From Microbacterium sp. 10M-3C3 (lineage in GTDB: Bacteria > Actinomycetota > Actinomycetes > Actinomycetales > Microbacteriaceae), in NCBI RefSeq assembly GCF_003931875.1, contig NZ_CP034245.1, positions 682,001 to 746,000 of the forward strand: a DNA stretch of 64,000 nucleotides, given 5' to 3'. Positions 9,678 to 24,894 of the stretch are shown here, in pieces (position 1 is the stretch's first letter; the number at the start of each line of letters is the position of its first letter). The notes beneath the pieces were generated by a model. That model did not search any database and was not told the DNA's origin. It saw nothing but the letters and a program-made list of their open reading frames with translations. A program made the position numbers and the translations under genes.

Positions 9678-11246
9678 GTGACGCGCGCGGAGCGGAAGAT
9701 CGGGCCTTTCGGCGACCGCGCGCTGCTCGCGGAGACCGCGACGCTGGCAGACGCGCTCGCCCTGCACGCCGCCCTCGCGGCCACCCGCCCGCCGGGCCTG
9801 CGCGAGCTCGTCCCCGCCGCGCGCACCGTGCTCGCGGTCGTCGACCCGGCGCGGCTGAGCCTCGCGGCGGCGGCCGCCTGGATCGCGGACGTCGAGGTGA
9901 CCGCGGATGCGGCGGCGCCGGGGCCGCTCGTGGAGGTGCCGATCCGCTACGACGGCGCCGACCTCGCCGACACCGCCGCGCTCCTGGGCGTGTCGGCGGA
10001 CGAGCTCGTGCGGCGGCATGCCGGGGCGCGCTGGCGTGTCGCCTTCACGGGCTTCGCGCCCGGGTTCGCGTACCTCGTGAGCGAGGACTGGGCCTTCGAC
10101 GTGCCGCGGCTCGCGTCGCCGCGCACGCGGGTCCCCGCCGGTGCCGTCGGCCTCGCCGGCGGCTTCTCGGGCGCCTACCCGCGCGAGACGCCCGGCGGCT
10201 GGCGCCTCATCGGAACGACCGACGCGCCGCTGTTCGACGCCGCATCCGCCGACCCGGTGCTGCTGCCGCCGGGCGCGCGCGTGCGCTTCGTCGCGCCGCG
10301 AGAGCCCATCCGCGGCGCGACACCCCCGCGCACCGCCGAGCTCTCGCGCCGCCATTGGGGTTTCGCGGAGGACGCCGCGGCGATCCGCGTCGTCGAGCCG
10401 GGGCCGCTCGCGACCGTGCAGGACCTCGGCCGCGCCGGCCGGGCGCACCTCGGCATCGCGCGCTCGGGTGCGCTCGACCGCGCGGCGCTGCGGCGCGCGA
10501 ACCGCCTCGTGGGCAACCCCGAGGGGGAGGCGGGCGTCGAGATCCTCCTCGGCGGCTTCCGCGCCGTGGCGCTGCGCGACGCGTGGATCGCGGTCACCGG
10601 CGCGGTCGGACCCATCGAGGTCGACGGCGCCGCGGTCGGCCCGAACACGGCGGTGCGCTGGCCCGCGGGCGCCGAGCTCCACGTGGGTGCGTTCGCGGCG
10701 GGCCTCCGCGGCTATCTCGCCGTGCGGGGCGGGATCGCCGTCGCCCCGGTCGCCGGCAGCCGCGCGACCGACGTGCTCGCCGGGCTCGGTCCGGGCGTGC
10801 TGCGTGCCGGCGACGCCCTGCCGGTGGGCGCCGCGCCCGCCGACCCGGTGCCCGCGCTCGACGTCGCGCCGTGGCCGGCGCCGCCCCGCGATCTCGAGGT
10901 CGAGCTCGCTGCGGGGCCGCGCGCGGCATGGTTCGCGTCGTCCGCCCTCCCGGCGCTCTTCGAGACGGCCTGGACCGTGACGGGCGACGCCGACCGCGTC
11001 GGCATCCGGCTCGATGGCCCAGAGCTTCCGCGCGCGCGCCGGGAGGAGCTGCCGAGCGAGGGGATGGTGCCCGGCGCGATCCAGGTGCCGCCGTCGGGAC
11101 GCCCGACGATCCTCCTCGCCGACGGCCCCGTCACGGGCGGCTACCCCGTGATCGCGGTCGTCGCCGACTCGTCGCTCGACGCGCTCGCGCACGCGCGTCC
11201 GGGCGCCCGCATCCGCTTCCGCCACGCGCGACCGGCGCCGGCCTGA
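9678..11246 (+). CDS. pxpBC: 5-oxoprolinase subunits B and C fused (KipI-KipA type)
   Basis: This 522-residue protein joins two subunits that are separate in Bacillus and E. coli. Residues about 1-215 are PxpB (KipI-like), with GFAPGFAYL. Residues about 235-522 are PxpC (KipA / biotin-dependent carboxylase-like), opening with GPLATVQDLGRAG and ending with the family's GYPVIAVV segment. The GTG at 9678 follows GGGGGA. The fusion is common in actinobacteria and keeps 1:1 stoichiometry. A urea amidolyase role is less likely because biotin carboxylase and biotin carrier domains are absent. It is cytoplasmic. Confidence 0.9.
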   Translation: MTRAERKIGPFGDRALLAETATLADALALHAALAATRPPGLRELVPAARTVLAVVDPARLSLAAAAAWIADVEVTADAAAPGPLVEVPIRYDGADLADTAALLGVSADELVRRHAGARWRVAFTGFAPGFAYLVSEDWAFDVPRLASPRTRVPAGAVGLAGGFSGAYPRETPGGWRLIGTTDAPLFDAASADPVLLPPGARVRFVAPREPIRGATPPRTAELSRRHWGFAEDAAAIRVVEPGPLATVQDLGRAGRAHLGIARSGALDRAALRRANRLVGNPEGEAGVEILLGGFRAVALRDAWIAVTGAVGPIEVDGAAVGPNTAVRWPAGAELHVGAFAAGLRGYLAVRGGIAVAPVAGSRATDVLAGLGPGVLRAGDALPVGAAPADPVPALDVAPWPAPPRDLEVELAAGPRAAWFASSALPALFETAWTVTGDADRVGIRLDGPELPRARREELPSEGMVPGAIQVPPSGRPTILLADGPVTGGYPVIAVVADSSLDALAHARPGARIRFRHARPAPA

Positions 11247-11256
11247 CGCCGGCGGG

Positions 11257-13881
11257 TCACCAGTGCGCGAGGAGCGGCGCGACCGCGGCCGCGTCCTCCG
11301 AGGGGAGGGCGAGCGCGACCGCCTCGGGCAGGCTCAGCGTCCCGCCGCGCGCCTCGCCGCGCGCCACCGCCGCGGGGTCGTGGGTGCGCGCCCGCTCGAG
11401 CTGCGGCGTGTGCACCGTGAAGGGCTCGACGTCGAACACGCCGATGCGACGGCGGATGGCCGTGGCGGCCGCCGACAGCATGCCCGCCCGCTCCCCGTCG
11501 CCGCGGGCGGCCGCGACCGCGCACAGCCCTTCGAGCCCGTAGGCGACGCCCTCGTCGTAGCGCAGTCGGAGCGAGACCTTGAGGGTCCGGATGCAGCGGC
11601 CCTCGGCCGCATCCACGTCGCCGCGGGTCAGCTGCAGACGCGCGAGGTGGTCGCCCGCGACCGACACCGTGAAGAGGTCCTGCCCCGCCTCGGCGACCGC
11701 GGTCGCGCGATCGAAGTGCGCGAGGGCGTCGTCGAGCGATCCGCGCAGCCACTCCAGTCGGCCCAGTGCGACCTGGGTGATCGCCTCGGCCCACCCGTTG
11801 CCGATCGCGCGCAGGCGCCCGACGGCGTCCTCCAGCTCGACCTCCGCCGTGTCGAGGTCGGGGAGGGGGAGCTGCAGGCGCGCCGTGGCCCGCGCGGCGA
11901 GCGCCATCGCCGCGGCGTCCTCGTCGCCCGAGTCGGTGAACAGCCGCAGGCACTCGCCGAGCCCCGCGACGGCTTCTTCGCTCGGGTGCTGCCACATCTC
12001 GCCCCACAGCGCGAAGAACCACGCGACCGCGCGCGTGTGCGGCGAGATCGGGCGGTCCTTGCCGAGGAGCTCGAGCATCCACACGCGCACCTCGGCGAAG
12101 AAGCCGGCGATCCACCAGTAGATCAGGAGCCGCCATGCGACGTCCCCCGCGTCATCGAGCCGGTCGACGTAGATGAGGTGGCGCACCGCGGCCCGGAGGT
12201 TCGGAAGGTCGAGCCCGAGGAGGGCGACCGACCGCGCCTGCTGCGCGCCGCGCAGCCCTGGAGCCAGCTCGGCGACGAGGCGCGCGTAGAAGTCGGCGTG
12301 GGCCGCGCGCACGGTCGCCGCTTCGCCCTGATCCTTCAGGCGCCCGAGCGCGTACTCGCGGACGACGGCGAGGAGCGAGAACACCGGCCGGTCCTCGCGC
12401 TCCTCCTGCGCCACGAGCGAGGCGTCCACGAGCGCCTCGAGGTTCTCCAGCGCGCGCTCGCCCCACACGCGCGTCGCGCCGATCGCCTCGACCGCGTCCA
12501 GGGTGAAGCGGGCCGCGAACACGCCGAGGTCGGCGAGCATCGCGCGCTGCTCGGGCGTGAGCAGGTCGACGCTCCAGTCGATCGCCGCCGTCATCGTGCG
12601 GTGCCGGTCGGGAAGGTCGCGCCCCGCGCCCGAGAGCAGCGGCAGGCTGTTCTCCAGGCGGCGGGCGATCGCGGCGGGGGTGAGCGTCCGCGACTTCGCG
12701 GCGGCCAGCTCGATCGCCAGCGGCAGTCCCTCCAGGTGGGCGCACAGCACCGCCACGTCGGCCGCGTTGCCGTCGGTGAGGGCGAAGTCGCCGCGGGCGG
12801 CCGTGGCGCGCTCGACGAACAGGCGCACGGCGGGCGAGCGCTCGGCCCGCTCGCGCGTCGCGGCGATCGAGGTGTCGGGCACCGCGAGGGCGCCGATGTC
12901 GCACACGCGCTCGCCCCGCACGCGCAGCAGCACACGGCTCGTCACGAGGAAGCGCGCCCCCGGGGCGACGTCGAACAGGCGCACGAGCACGGTCGCGGCA
13001 TCCACGAGCTGCTCGAAGTTGTCGAGCACGATGAGCACGCGCCGGTCGGCGAGGGCGAGGCCGATGCGCTCCTCGAGCGGTGCCTCGCCGTTGTCGCGCA
13101 CGCCCAGCACGAACGCGATCGTGGGGAGCACGAGCCCGGGCTCGAGCACCCCCTCGAGCGGCACGAAGTACACGCCGTCGGGGAAGAGGTCGCCGGCGCC
13201 GTGCGCGGCCTCGATCGCGAGCCGGCTCTTGCCGATGCCGCCCGGTCCGACGAGCGTCACGAGGCGGGCGTCGTCGGTCGTCAGCATCCGGCGCACGCGC
13301 GCGATCTCGGCGTCGCGCCCGACGATCGTGCTGTACGGCACGGGCAGGCGACGCGCGGCCGGCTCGGGCACGGGGGCGGTCGCGGCCGGCTGCGTCCGCG
13401 ACGCGTCGAACCGCTCGGCCAGCAGGGTCGCGAGATCGGCCGCCACCTGCTCCTCGAGTTCGGCGGCGTCGCGGAAGGGCAGATATGCGGCCGTGTCGTC
13501 GTCGCGGATGCGGTCGATCAGCAGACGCAGGCGCTCCTCGCGCGTCTCGCTCTGGCGGATGTAGATGAGTTTGGGCATGTCGCGCGGGGCGAGGCGGTAC
13601 TCGTCCTCGAGGCCGGAGATCTCCTCGTCGGGGGCGACCCAGCCGTAGCTGTCGCCGTAGATGCCGACGAAGACGTCGGACTGGGCGAGGTAGGCGCGGT
13701 AGAGCTCCCGGGGCGGATGCGGACGCGCGCCGAGCTCGAACATGACGGGGGCCAGGCGCATCCGCTCGATCGCGGCGCGAACGGCGGCGCGCTCGGCCGC
13801 GAGCTCGCGCAGCGTCGAGGACACGAAGATCCGCAGCCGCTGGTCGGGCGTGCGGATGAGCGCGTCGGTGCGTTCCCCCAT
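11257..13881 (-). CDS. DUF4062 / STAND NTPase with C-terminal helical repeats
   Basis: This 874-residue protein has three parts. Residues 15-105 match DUF4062 (RIFVSSTLRELAAER, later VGIYGDSYGWV), a flavodoxin-like/TIR-adjacent domain of conflict systems. Residues about 185-480 form a STAND ATPase with Walker A GPGGIGKSR (212-220) and Walker B VLIVLDNFE (282-290). Residues about 560-850 are TPR-like helical repeats. No DNA-binding domain is evident, which argues against an AfsR-type activator. STAND proteins oligomerise on sensing a ligand through the repeats and then activate the N-terminal domain; defence against phage is one possibility. The ATG at 13881 has no ribosome-binding site but has CACACT six bases upstream, a weaker leaderless promoter. 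Confidence 0.75.
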   Translation of the reverse strand: MGERTDALIRTPDQRLRIFVSSTLRELAAERAAVRAAIERMRLAPVMFELGARPHPPRELYRAYLAQSDVFVGIYGDSYGWVAPDEEISGLEDEYRLAPRDMPKLIYIRQSETREERLRLLIDRIRDDDTAAYLPFRDAAELEEQVAADLATLLAERFDASRTQPAATAPVPEPAARRLPVPYSTIVGRDAEIARVRRMLTTDDARLVTLVGPGGIGKSRLAIEAAHGAGDLFPDGVYFVPLEGVLEPGLVLPTIAFVLGVRDNGEAPLEERIGLALADRRVLIVLDNFEQLVDAATVLVRLFDVAPGARFLVTSRVLLRVRGERVCDIGALAVPDTSIAATRERAERSPAVRLFVERATAARGDFALTDGNAADVAVLCAHLEGLPLAIELAAAKSRTLTPAAIARRLENSLPLLSGAGRDLPDRHRTMTAAIDWSVDLLTPEQRAMLADLGVFAARFTLDAVEAIGATRVWGERALENLEALVDASLVAQEEREDRPVFSLLAVVREYALGRLKDQGEAATVRAAHADFYARLVAELAPGLRGAQQARSVALLGLDLPNLRAAVRHLIYVDRLDDAGDVAWRLLIYWWIAGFFAEVRVWMLELLGKDRPISPHTRAVAWFFALWGEMWQHPSEEAVAGLGECLRLFTDSGDEDAAAMALAARATARLQLPLPDLDTAEVELEDAVGRLRAIGNGWAEAITQVALGRLEWLRGSLDDALAHFDRATAVAEAGQDLFTVSVAGDHLARLQLTRGDVDAAEGRCIRTLKVSLRLRYDEGVAYGLEGLCAVAAARGDGERAGMLSAAATAIRRRIGVFDVEPFTVHTPQLERARTHDPAAVARGEARGGTLSLPEAVALALPSEDAAAVAPLLAHW

Positions 13882-14195
13882 CGACACAGTGTGCACCGGC
13901 CACGCGCCCGCGCGGGAGGGGGAAATCCCCGGAGACCGGCGGAATGGGGGAGGCGGATCCGCGGTTATACCGCACCGGGCAGGACGCGTCAAGAATCCCG
14001 CTTTACACGGCGCGTCATGGCCCGTATAGTAGTTCCTTGCGCTCCCCTTTCCCCCTGCCCTCATATGGTGGTCGGCTGTTCCTGCGCGTCCCCGCATCAC
14101 GCGGTGCGGACACGTCAGGTTTCGGGGCCGGGAGCACTCCACCCTGACGACAAGGAAATCACGAGCCCTGCCCGGGCTCTGCGGAGGTTATTCCC
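13882..14195 (+). promoter_or_regulatory. rpoB promoter and leader region
   Basis: This 314-base gap has no gene. A strong -10 box, TATAGT, is at 14035-14040; no good -35 lies at normal spacing, the nearest candidate being TTTACA at 14002-14007. The transcript leader is about 150 nt. Just before the ribosome-binding site GGAGG there is a hairpin, GAGCCC (14163-14168) with GGGCTC (14174-14179). An imperfect palindrome, GCGGTTATACCGC, is at 13961-13973. The hairpin could modulate access to the rpoB ribosome-binding site. Confidence 0.55.
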
Positions 14196-17690
<3,495 letters not shown>

Positions 17691-17734
17691 CCGGCCGGCA
17701 AACGCGACTGATTTCTAGGCACACAGGAGAATTC

Positions 17735-21610
<3,876 letters not shown>

Positions 21611-21627
21611 GCGTGGTCTGACACGAC

Positions 21628-21660
21628 CGAAGGCCCCCGGCATCACGCCGGGGGCCTTCG
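21628..21660 (+). terminator. Terminator of the rpoBC operon
   Basis: The 13-bp perfect stem CGAAGGCCCCCGG / CCGGGGGCCTTCG with a 7-base loop is followed by TCGTT. The same GAAGGCC...GGCCTTC stem core is used after the LPXTG gene at 55280. Confidence 0.9.
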
Positions 21661-21717
21661 TCGTTCCCGGGATGCGACTGCCCGGTGTGGCACGCGTGAC
21701 GCGCCCGCAGTCCCGCT

Positions 21718-21723
21718 TACCGT
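21718..21723 (+). promoter_or_regulatory. -10 box before the membrane-anchored Cys-rich protein gene
   Basis: TACCGT lies 17 bases before the ATG at 21741. A short leader carries the ribosome-binding sequence GGGGAGGGG. Confidence 0.4.
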
Positions 21724-21740
21724 GGCAGGGGAGGGGTGAG

Positions 21741-22349
21741 ATGGCACGGGTGGGTGGACGCAGCCTCTGGCTGGCGTGGCCGATCGGCGTGATCTGCGCG
21801 GCGGTCGTCGCGGCACTGCTGTACCTGGCCGTGCCGGGCCTCCCCACGGCGGTGCGGTTCACCGGCGACCTCCTGCGCGGCGCGACGGCCGCCCCCGTCG
21901 CGGGCGGCGAGGGCTCGGCCGTCGGCGGCACGCCCGAGCCGGCCGCCACCGACTGCCGGAGCCTCTACCCCGACCGGCTGTGGTCGCAGCTGGTGTGGAC
22001 GCCCGACGTGCTGCTGTCGCAGACGCTCGCCGCCCCGGCCGCCTCGTCGCCGCTCGCCGACGCGCTCGGCCCCGCGGTGCGGTTCACGTGCACGTGGCGG
22101 GTCAGCGACGCCCGCTGGATCAGCTCGACGGTCGCGGCCGTCGTGCCGGGATCGGCGACGATCGCCGCCGCCGCGCTCACCGCCGACGGCTTCTCGTGCT
22201 CCGTCGACGGTGACGCGGTGCACTGCGAGCGCACGCGCGACGGAGCGACGGAGATCCATGACGTGCGCGGGCAGACGTGGCTGTCGTCGGTACTGCACGG
22301 CTGGAGCGTCGACGACTACGCCGCGCTCACCGCATCCCGGGCGTTCTGA
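21741..22349 (+). CDS. Membrane-anchored extracytoplasmic protein of unknown function
   Basis: This 202-residue protein has one N-terminal membrane segment (WPIGVICAAVVAALLYLAV), then a Gly/Ala/Pro-rich linker and an extracellular domain with four spaced cysteines (DCRSLY, FTCTW, DGFSC, VHCER). The cysteine pattern and flanking residues match the convergent lipoprotein encoded at 22356-22940, so the two are paralogues. No known domain is recognised. Disulfide pairing outside the cell is likely. The ATG is preceded by GGGGAGGGG. It follows the rpoC terminator and has its own promoter. Confidence 0.7.
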   Translation: MARVGGRSLWLAWPIGVICAAVVAALLYLAVPGLPTAVRFTGDLLRGATAAPVAGGEGSAVGGTPEPAATDCRSLYPDRLWSQLVWTPDVLLSQTLAAPAASSPLADALGPAVRFTCTWRVSDARWISSTVAAVVPGSATIAAAALTADGFSCSVDGDAVHCERTRDGATEIHDVRGQTWLSSVLHGWSVDDYAALTASRAF

Positions 22350-22355
22350 CCCGTC

Positions 22356-22940
22356 TCACCCGCCGAACAGGTGCGACACGATGCTGTCGGTGTAGCCGAT
22401 CGGCGCGAGGTTCGACCATCGCGTGTCGATCAGGATGTCGTCGCGCCAGAACAGTGTGCGCCCGTTCTTGACCGGGTACGTCGCGTCGTCCCACACCTTC
22501 TCGCAGCGCGTGCCGCCGTTCGGCGTGAAGCACGAGAAGCCGTCGGAGCTCGCGAGCCCGTTGAGCATGCCCAGGGCCGGACCCCGGCTCATGCGCGTGA
22601 TCTCGGTGATGAGCCCGGTGGTGTCGGCGGCCGGATCGCGCCACGCGCACACGAGCGAGCCGTCCGGCTGCACACCGGTCGCGATGCCGAGACCGGGGTC
22701 GTTGAGCGGCGTCGGACCGAGCTGGGCCAGCACGGCCTGCGACAGGATCGCGCGGCAGTCCGTGGGGAGGGCGACGGCCGTCGCCGTCGGGCTGGGCGTC
22801 GGCGACCCGGATGCGGCGGGGGCGGACGGCGACGACGGGTTCTCCGGCGACGGCGGGACCTCGCCGGGCTCGGGCGCGCACGCGGCGAGGAGCAGCAGCC
22901 CGGCCACGAGGGCCGCGGCGACGGCGGGACGGGCGCTCAT
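22356..22940 (-). CDS. Putative lipoprotein, paralogue of the 21741 gene product
   Basis: This 194-residue protein has a lipoprotein signal ending LLLLAACAPEPG, a Pro/Ser/Thr-rich linker of about 35 residues, and a C-terminal domain with the same cysteine landmarks as its neighbour (DCRAIL, LVCAW, DGFSC, TRCEK). A GTG two codons upstream is possible, but the ATG at 22940 lies six bases from TAGGGT on the minus strand and is preferred. The stop codons of the two paralogues are only 6 bp apart and convergent, so their transcripts may overlap. Function is unknown; it is expected on the outer face of the membrane. Confidence 0.75.
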   Translation of the reverse strand: MSARPAVAAALVAGLLLLAACAPEPGEVPPSPENPSSPSAPAASGSPTPSPTATAVALPTDCRAILSQAVLAQLGPTPLNDPGLGIATGVQPDGSLVCAWRDPAADTTGLITEITRMSRGPALGMLNGLASSDGFSCFTPNGGTRCEKVWDDATYPVKNGRTLFWRDDILIDTRWSNLAPIGYTDSIVSHLFGG

Positions 22941-22946
22941 GCGCAC

Positions 22947-22952
22947 ACCCTA
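22947..22952 (-). promoter_or_regulatory. -10 box of a leaderless promoter for the lipoprotein gene
   Basis: On the minus strand TAGGGT is followed by six bases and the ATG at 22940. No ribosome-binding site is present. Confidence 0.6.
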
Positions 22953-23022
22953 TCCGCGAGCGGCGCTCCGACCAGTCCGACACACGACGGCGAGGCTCCG
23001 CGATGCGGGCCCGACCGGGCGT

Positions 23023-23028
23023 TAGCCT
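23023..23028 (+). promoter_or_regulatory. -10 box before the acidic four-helix membrane protein gene
   Basis: TAGCCT lies 39 bases before the ATG at 23068; the leader carries GAGGAG at good spacing. Confidence 0.45.
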
Positions 23029-23067
23029 CGGTGCGCGGGGATCGGCCCCGCGTGAGGAGTGCGGGCG

Positions 23068-24126
23068 ATGAGTGACCCCAAGTCGTCGTACGGCGATCCC
23101 GTCGACGAGCCGACGGAGTCGGCACGCGACACCGACGTGGTCGGCCGCGCGCACGAGGGCCTGGCAGAGGCCGAGGCCGCCCGCCGCGACGTCCCCGAGA
23201 CCGACGACGCTGCGTCCCGCGTCGACGGGACGCACAGTGCAGAAAACCCCGTCGACACGCCCGCGGCGCACGCCGCGGAGCCGGTCGTCGTCGACCGCGA
23301 TCCCGAGCGCCCCGTCGTCCACCGCGCCGACGACGCCGAGCCGGTCGACGCCGATGGCACGGTCGTGCACGAGCGCGTCACCACCGACGACGATGAGGAC
23401 GAGCGCTGGGCGCGTTACGCCGCCTCGGCCGACCCCGAGCCGCGTGTCGACGACACCCCGACCGTGGCGGCCGCGACCGCCGGCGGCGCGGGTGCCGCCG
23501 CGGCCACGACCGCGCGCGACGACGCCGCATCCGCGCCCACCGCCGCCTACGGCGGCGCGCAGCCCATCTTCGTGCAGGCGCCCGAGGCGCCGCGCCCGCG
23601 CGGCAACCGTGGCACGGCCGGTGCGATCGGCCTGCTCGCGGCGGTCGTCTTCGCCGTGCTCTACCTCGCCGCGACGCTGGGCCTCGCGCTGCTCACGGGC
23701 GACGTGCAGGTGTCGGGTCTCGCCGACGCCGCCCTCGCGGCGCTGCAGACGTGGTCGCTGTGGGTGCCCGTGGTCGTGTTCTTCATCGGATTCTGGTTCC
23801 TCGGCGCGATCATCAACCGCGGCCGGTGGGGCCACTGGGTCGTGTGGGGCCTCCTCGTCGGCGTCGCCGCGTACGCGGGTCACCTGCTCGGGCAGCTGTT
23901 CCAGGCGCCGTTCTGGATGCTGACCGCCCGCGAGGGCTCGCAACTGCTGCAGGAGCAGGCGCTCGCGCCGCTCGCGATCGTCGCGTTCGTCCTCGGCCGG
24001 GAGCTGACGATCTGGTTCGGAGCGTGGGTCGCCGCGCGCGGCCGCCGGGTGACCGAGCTCAACGACGAAGCGCAGCGCGAGTACGAGCGCACGCTCGAGG
24101 CGGGCCCGCAGCTGCACCGCGCGTAG
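23068..24126 (+). CDS. Membrane protein with long acidic N-terminal region
   Basis: This 352-residue protein has about 180 residues rich in Asp, Glu, Ala and Pro, predicted disordered and cytoplasmic, followed by four membrane helices (first VVFAVLYLAATLGLALLTG, second VPVVVFFIGFWFLGAII) and a charged C-terminus. No catalytic motif is seen. The ATG at 23068 is preferred over an in-frame GTG nine bases upstream because GAGGAG is eight bases before it. The next gene, 30 bp downstream, is another small membrane protein, probably in the same operon. Function unknown. Confidence 0.7.
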   Translation: MSDPKSSYGDPVDEPTESARDTDVVGRAHEGLAEAEAARRDVPETDDAASRVDGTHSAENPVDTPAAHAAEPVVVDRDPERPVVHRADDAEPVDADGTVVHERVTTDDDEDERWARYAASADPEPRVDDTPTVAAATAGGAGAAAATTARDDAASAPTAAYGGAQPIFVQAPEAPRPRGNRGTAGAIGLLAAVVFAVLYLAATLGLALLTGDVQVSGLADAALAALQTWSLWVPVVVFFIGFWFLGAIINRGRWGHWVVWGLLVGVAAYAGHLLGQLFQAPFWMLTAREGSQLLQEQALAPLAIVAFVLGRELTIWFGAWVAARGRRVTELNDEAQREYERTLEAGPQLHRA

Positions 24127-24156
24127 CGGACAGGCTGCGAGGCGCGACGTGATCCG

Positions 24157-24639
24157 ATGACCGCTCCGGAACCTCCGGGCGGACCGGTCGCGCCGCGGCT
24201 GGCGGTCGTGTTCGCGACCGTGGGCTTCTTCGCCCTCGCGATCGCGGGGCTGGGGCTGGCGAGCCTGTTCCTGGACGCCGACATCATCGGCGTCCGCGGC
24301 CTCGGCCAGATCCCGGGCGTGGCCGGCATGATCCTCGCGGGCGCCGCCTTCGCGGCGACCCTGCTCGTGGGCGTTCGGGCGCCGCATCCGTCGCTGTGGA
24401 TCGCGGCCATCGCCGCCGTCACGGCGTGGCTCGGCGAGGCGGTCGGCGTCGTCGTCGGCGGACTGGTGACCGGCGGCGATTCCGCGGCGGTGGTCGCGGC
24501 GGCCGGCGGGGTCGCGGTGGGCTGGCCGGGGCTCGTCATCGCGGCGGCGGCGCTCGTCGCCGGATGCGGCGGGGTCACCCTCGTGCGCACCCGCGCCGAT
24601 CGGCCGCGGTGGCCGTGGGAGCGCGACGACGAGGAGTGA
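24157..24639 (+). CDS. Small four-helix membrane protein of unknown function
   Basis: This 160-residue protein is almost entirely hydrophobic, with four predicted helices (VVFATVGFFALAIAGLGLA; MILAGAAFAATLLVGV; LWIAAIAAVTAWLG; GLVIAAAALVAGCGG) and a short charged C-terminus ending WERDDEE. The upstream ribosome-binding site is weak (GAGGCG), and the gene follows the preceding membrane-protein gene closely, so translation may depend on co-transcription. I recognise no family function. Confidence 0.6.
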   Translation: MTAPEPPGGPVAPRLAVVFATVGFFALAIAGLGLASLFLDADIIGVRGLGQIPGVAGMILAGAAFAATLLVGVRAPHPSLWIAAIAAVTAWLGEAVGVVVGGLVTGGDSAAVVAAAGGVAVGWPGLVIAAAALVAGCGGVTLVRTRADRPRWPWERDDEE

Positions 24640-24665
24640 GCCCGCACGCCGCCGGGTCGGCGTCG

Positions 24666-24747
24666 CACGAATTCAGGCTGCGGGGCGGCGTCGGGCATTC
24701 CCGATCGGCGTGTCGCGGCGCCCGGCCCGCCCGTGCCTGAATTCGTG
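24666..24747. repeat. Intergenic inverted repeat containing GAATTC in both arms
   Basis: CACGAATTCAGGC at 24666-24678 is perfectly complementary to GCCTGAATTCGTG at 24735-24747, with a 56-base loop. It begins 26 bp after a stop codon and could serve as a terminator, but its AT-containing core is unlike the GC-rich terminators elsewhere in the window, so a dispersed REP-like element is also possible. Confidence 0.55.
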
Positions 24748-24782
24748 ACGTGCCGAGGGAGGACACCAGGGCGGCGGGACGC

Positions 24783-24836
24783 GAGGAGGCGGGGCGGCTT
24801 GAGGAGGCGGGGCGACTTGAGGAAGCGGAGCGGGGC
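24783..24836 (+). repeat. Three tandem 18-bp units
   Basis: GAGGAGGCGGGGCGGCTT (24783-24800) is followed by a copy with one change (24801-24818) and a more degenerate third unit (24819-24836). It lies in the 255-bp gap before the leaderless promoter at 24882. No function is evident; it is probably a minisatellite. Confidence 0.5.
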
Positions 24837-24881
24837 GCGACGGATCCGGCGCGGGGCATGGGATCGCGGCCCGTGTCGCCC

Positions 24882-24887
24882 TAGGGT
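24882..24887 (+). promoter_or_regulatory. -10 box of a leaderless promoter for the gene at 24895
   Basis: TAGGGT is followed by seven bases and then a GTG start, with no Shine-Dalgarno sequence. This supports the GTG as the true start in a longer open frame. Confidence 0.55.
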
Positions 24888-24894
24888 GGACGCC

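Noticed and set aside
9678..11246. Urea amidolyase
   Set aside because: Only the KipI/KipA-like halves are present, beside pxpA; no biotin carboxylase, carrier or amidase domain is encoded.
11257..13881. AfsR/SARP-type transcriptional activator
   Set aside because: The protein has a STAND ATPase and helical repeats, but the N-terminus is DUF4062 and no DNA-binding domain is visible.
24783..24836. CRISPR-like array
   Set aside because: The units are contiguous with no spacers and only three copies; no cas gene is present.
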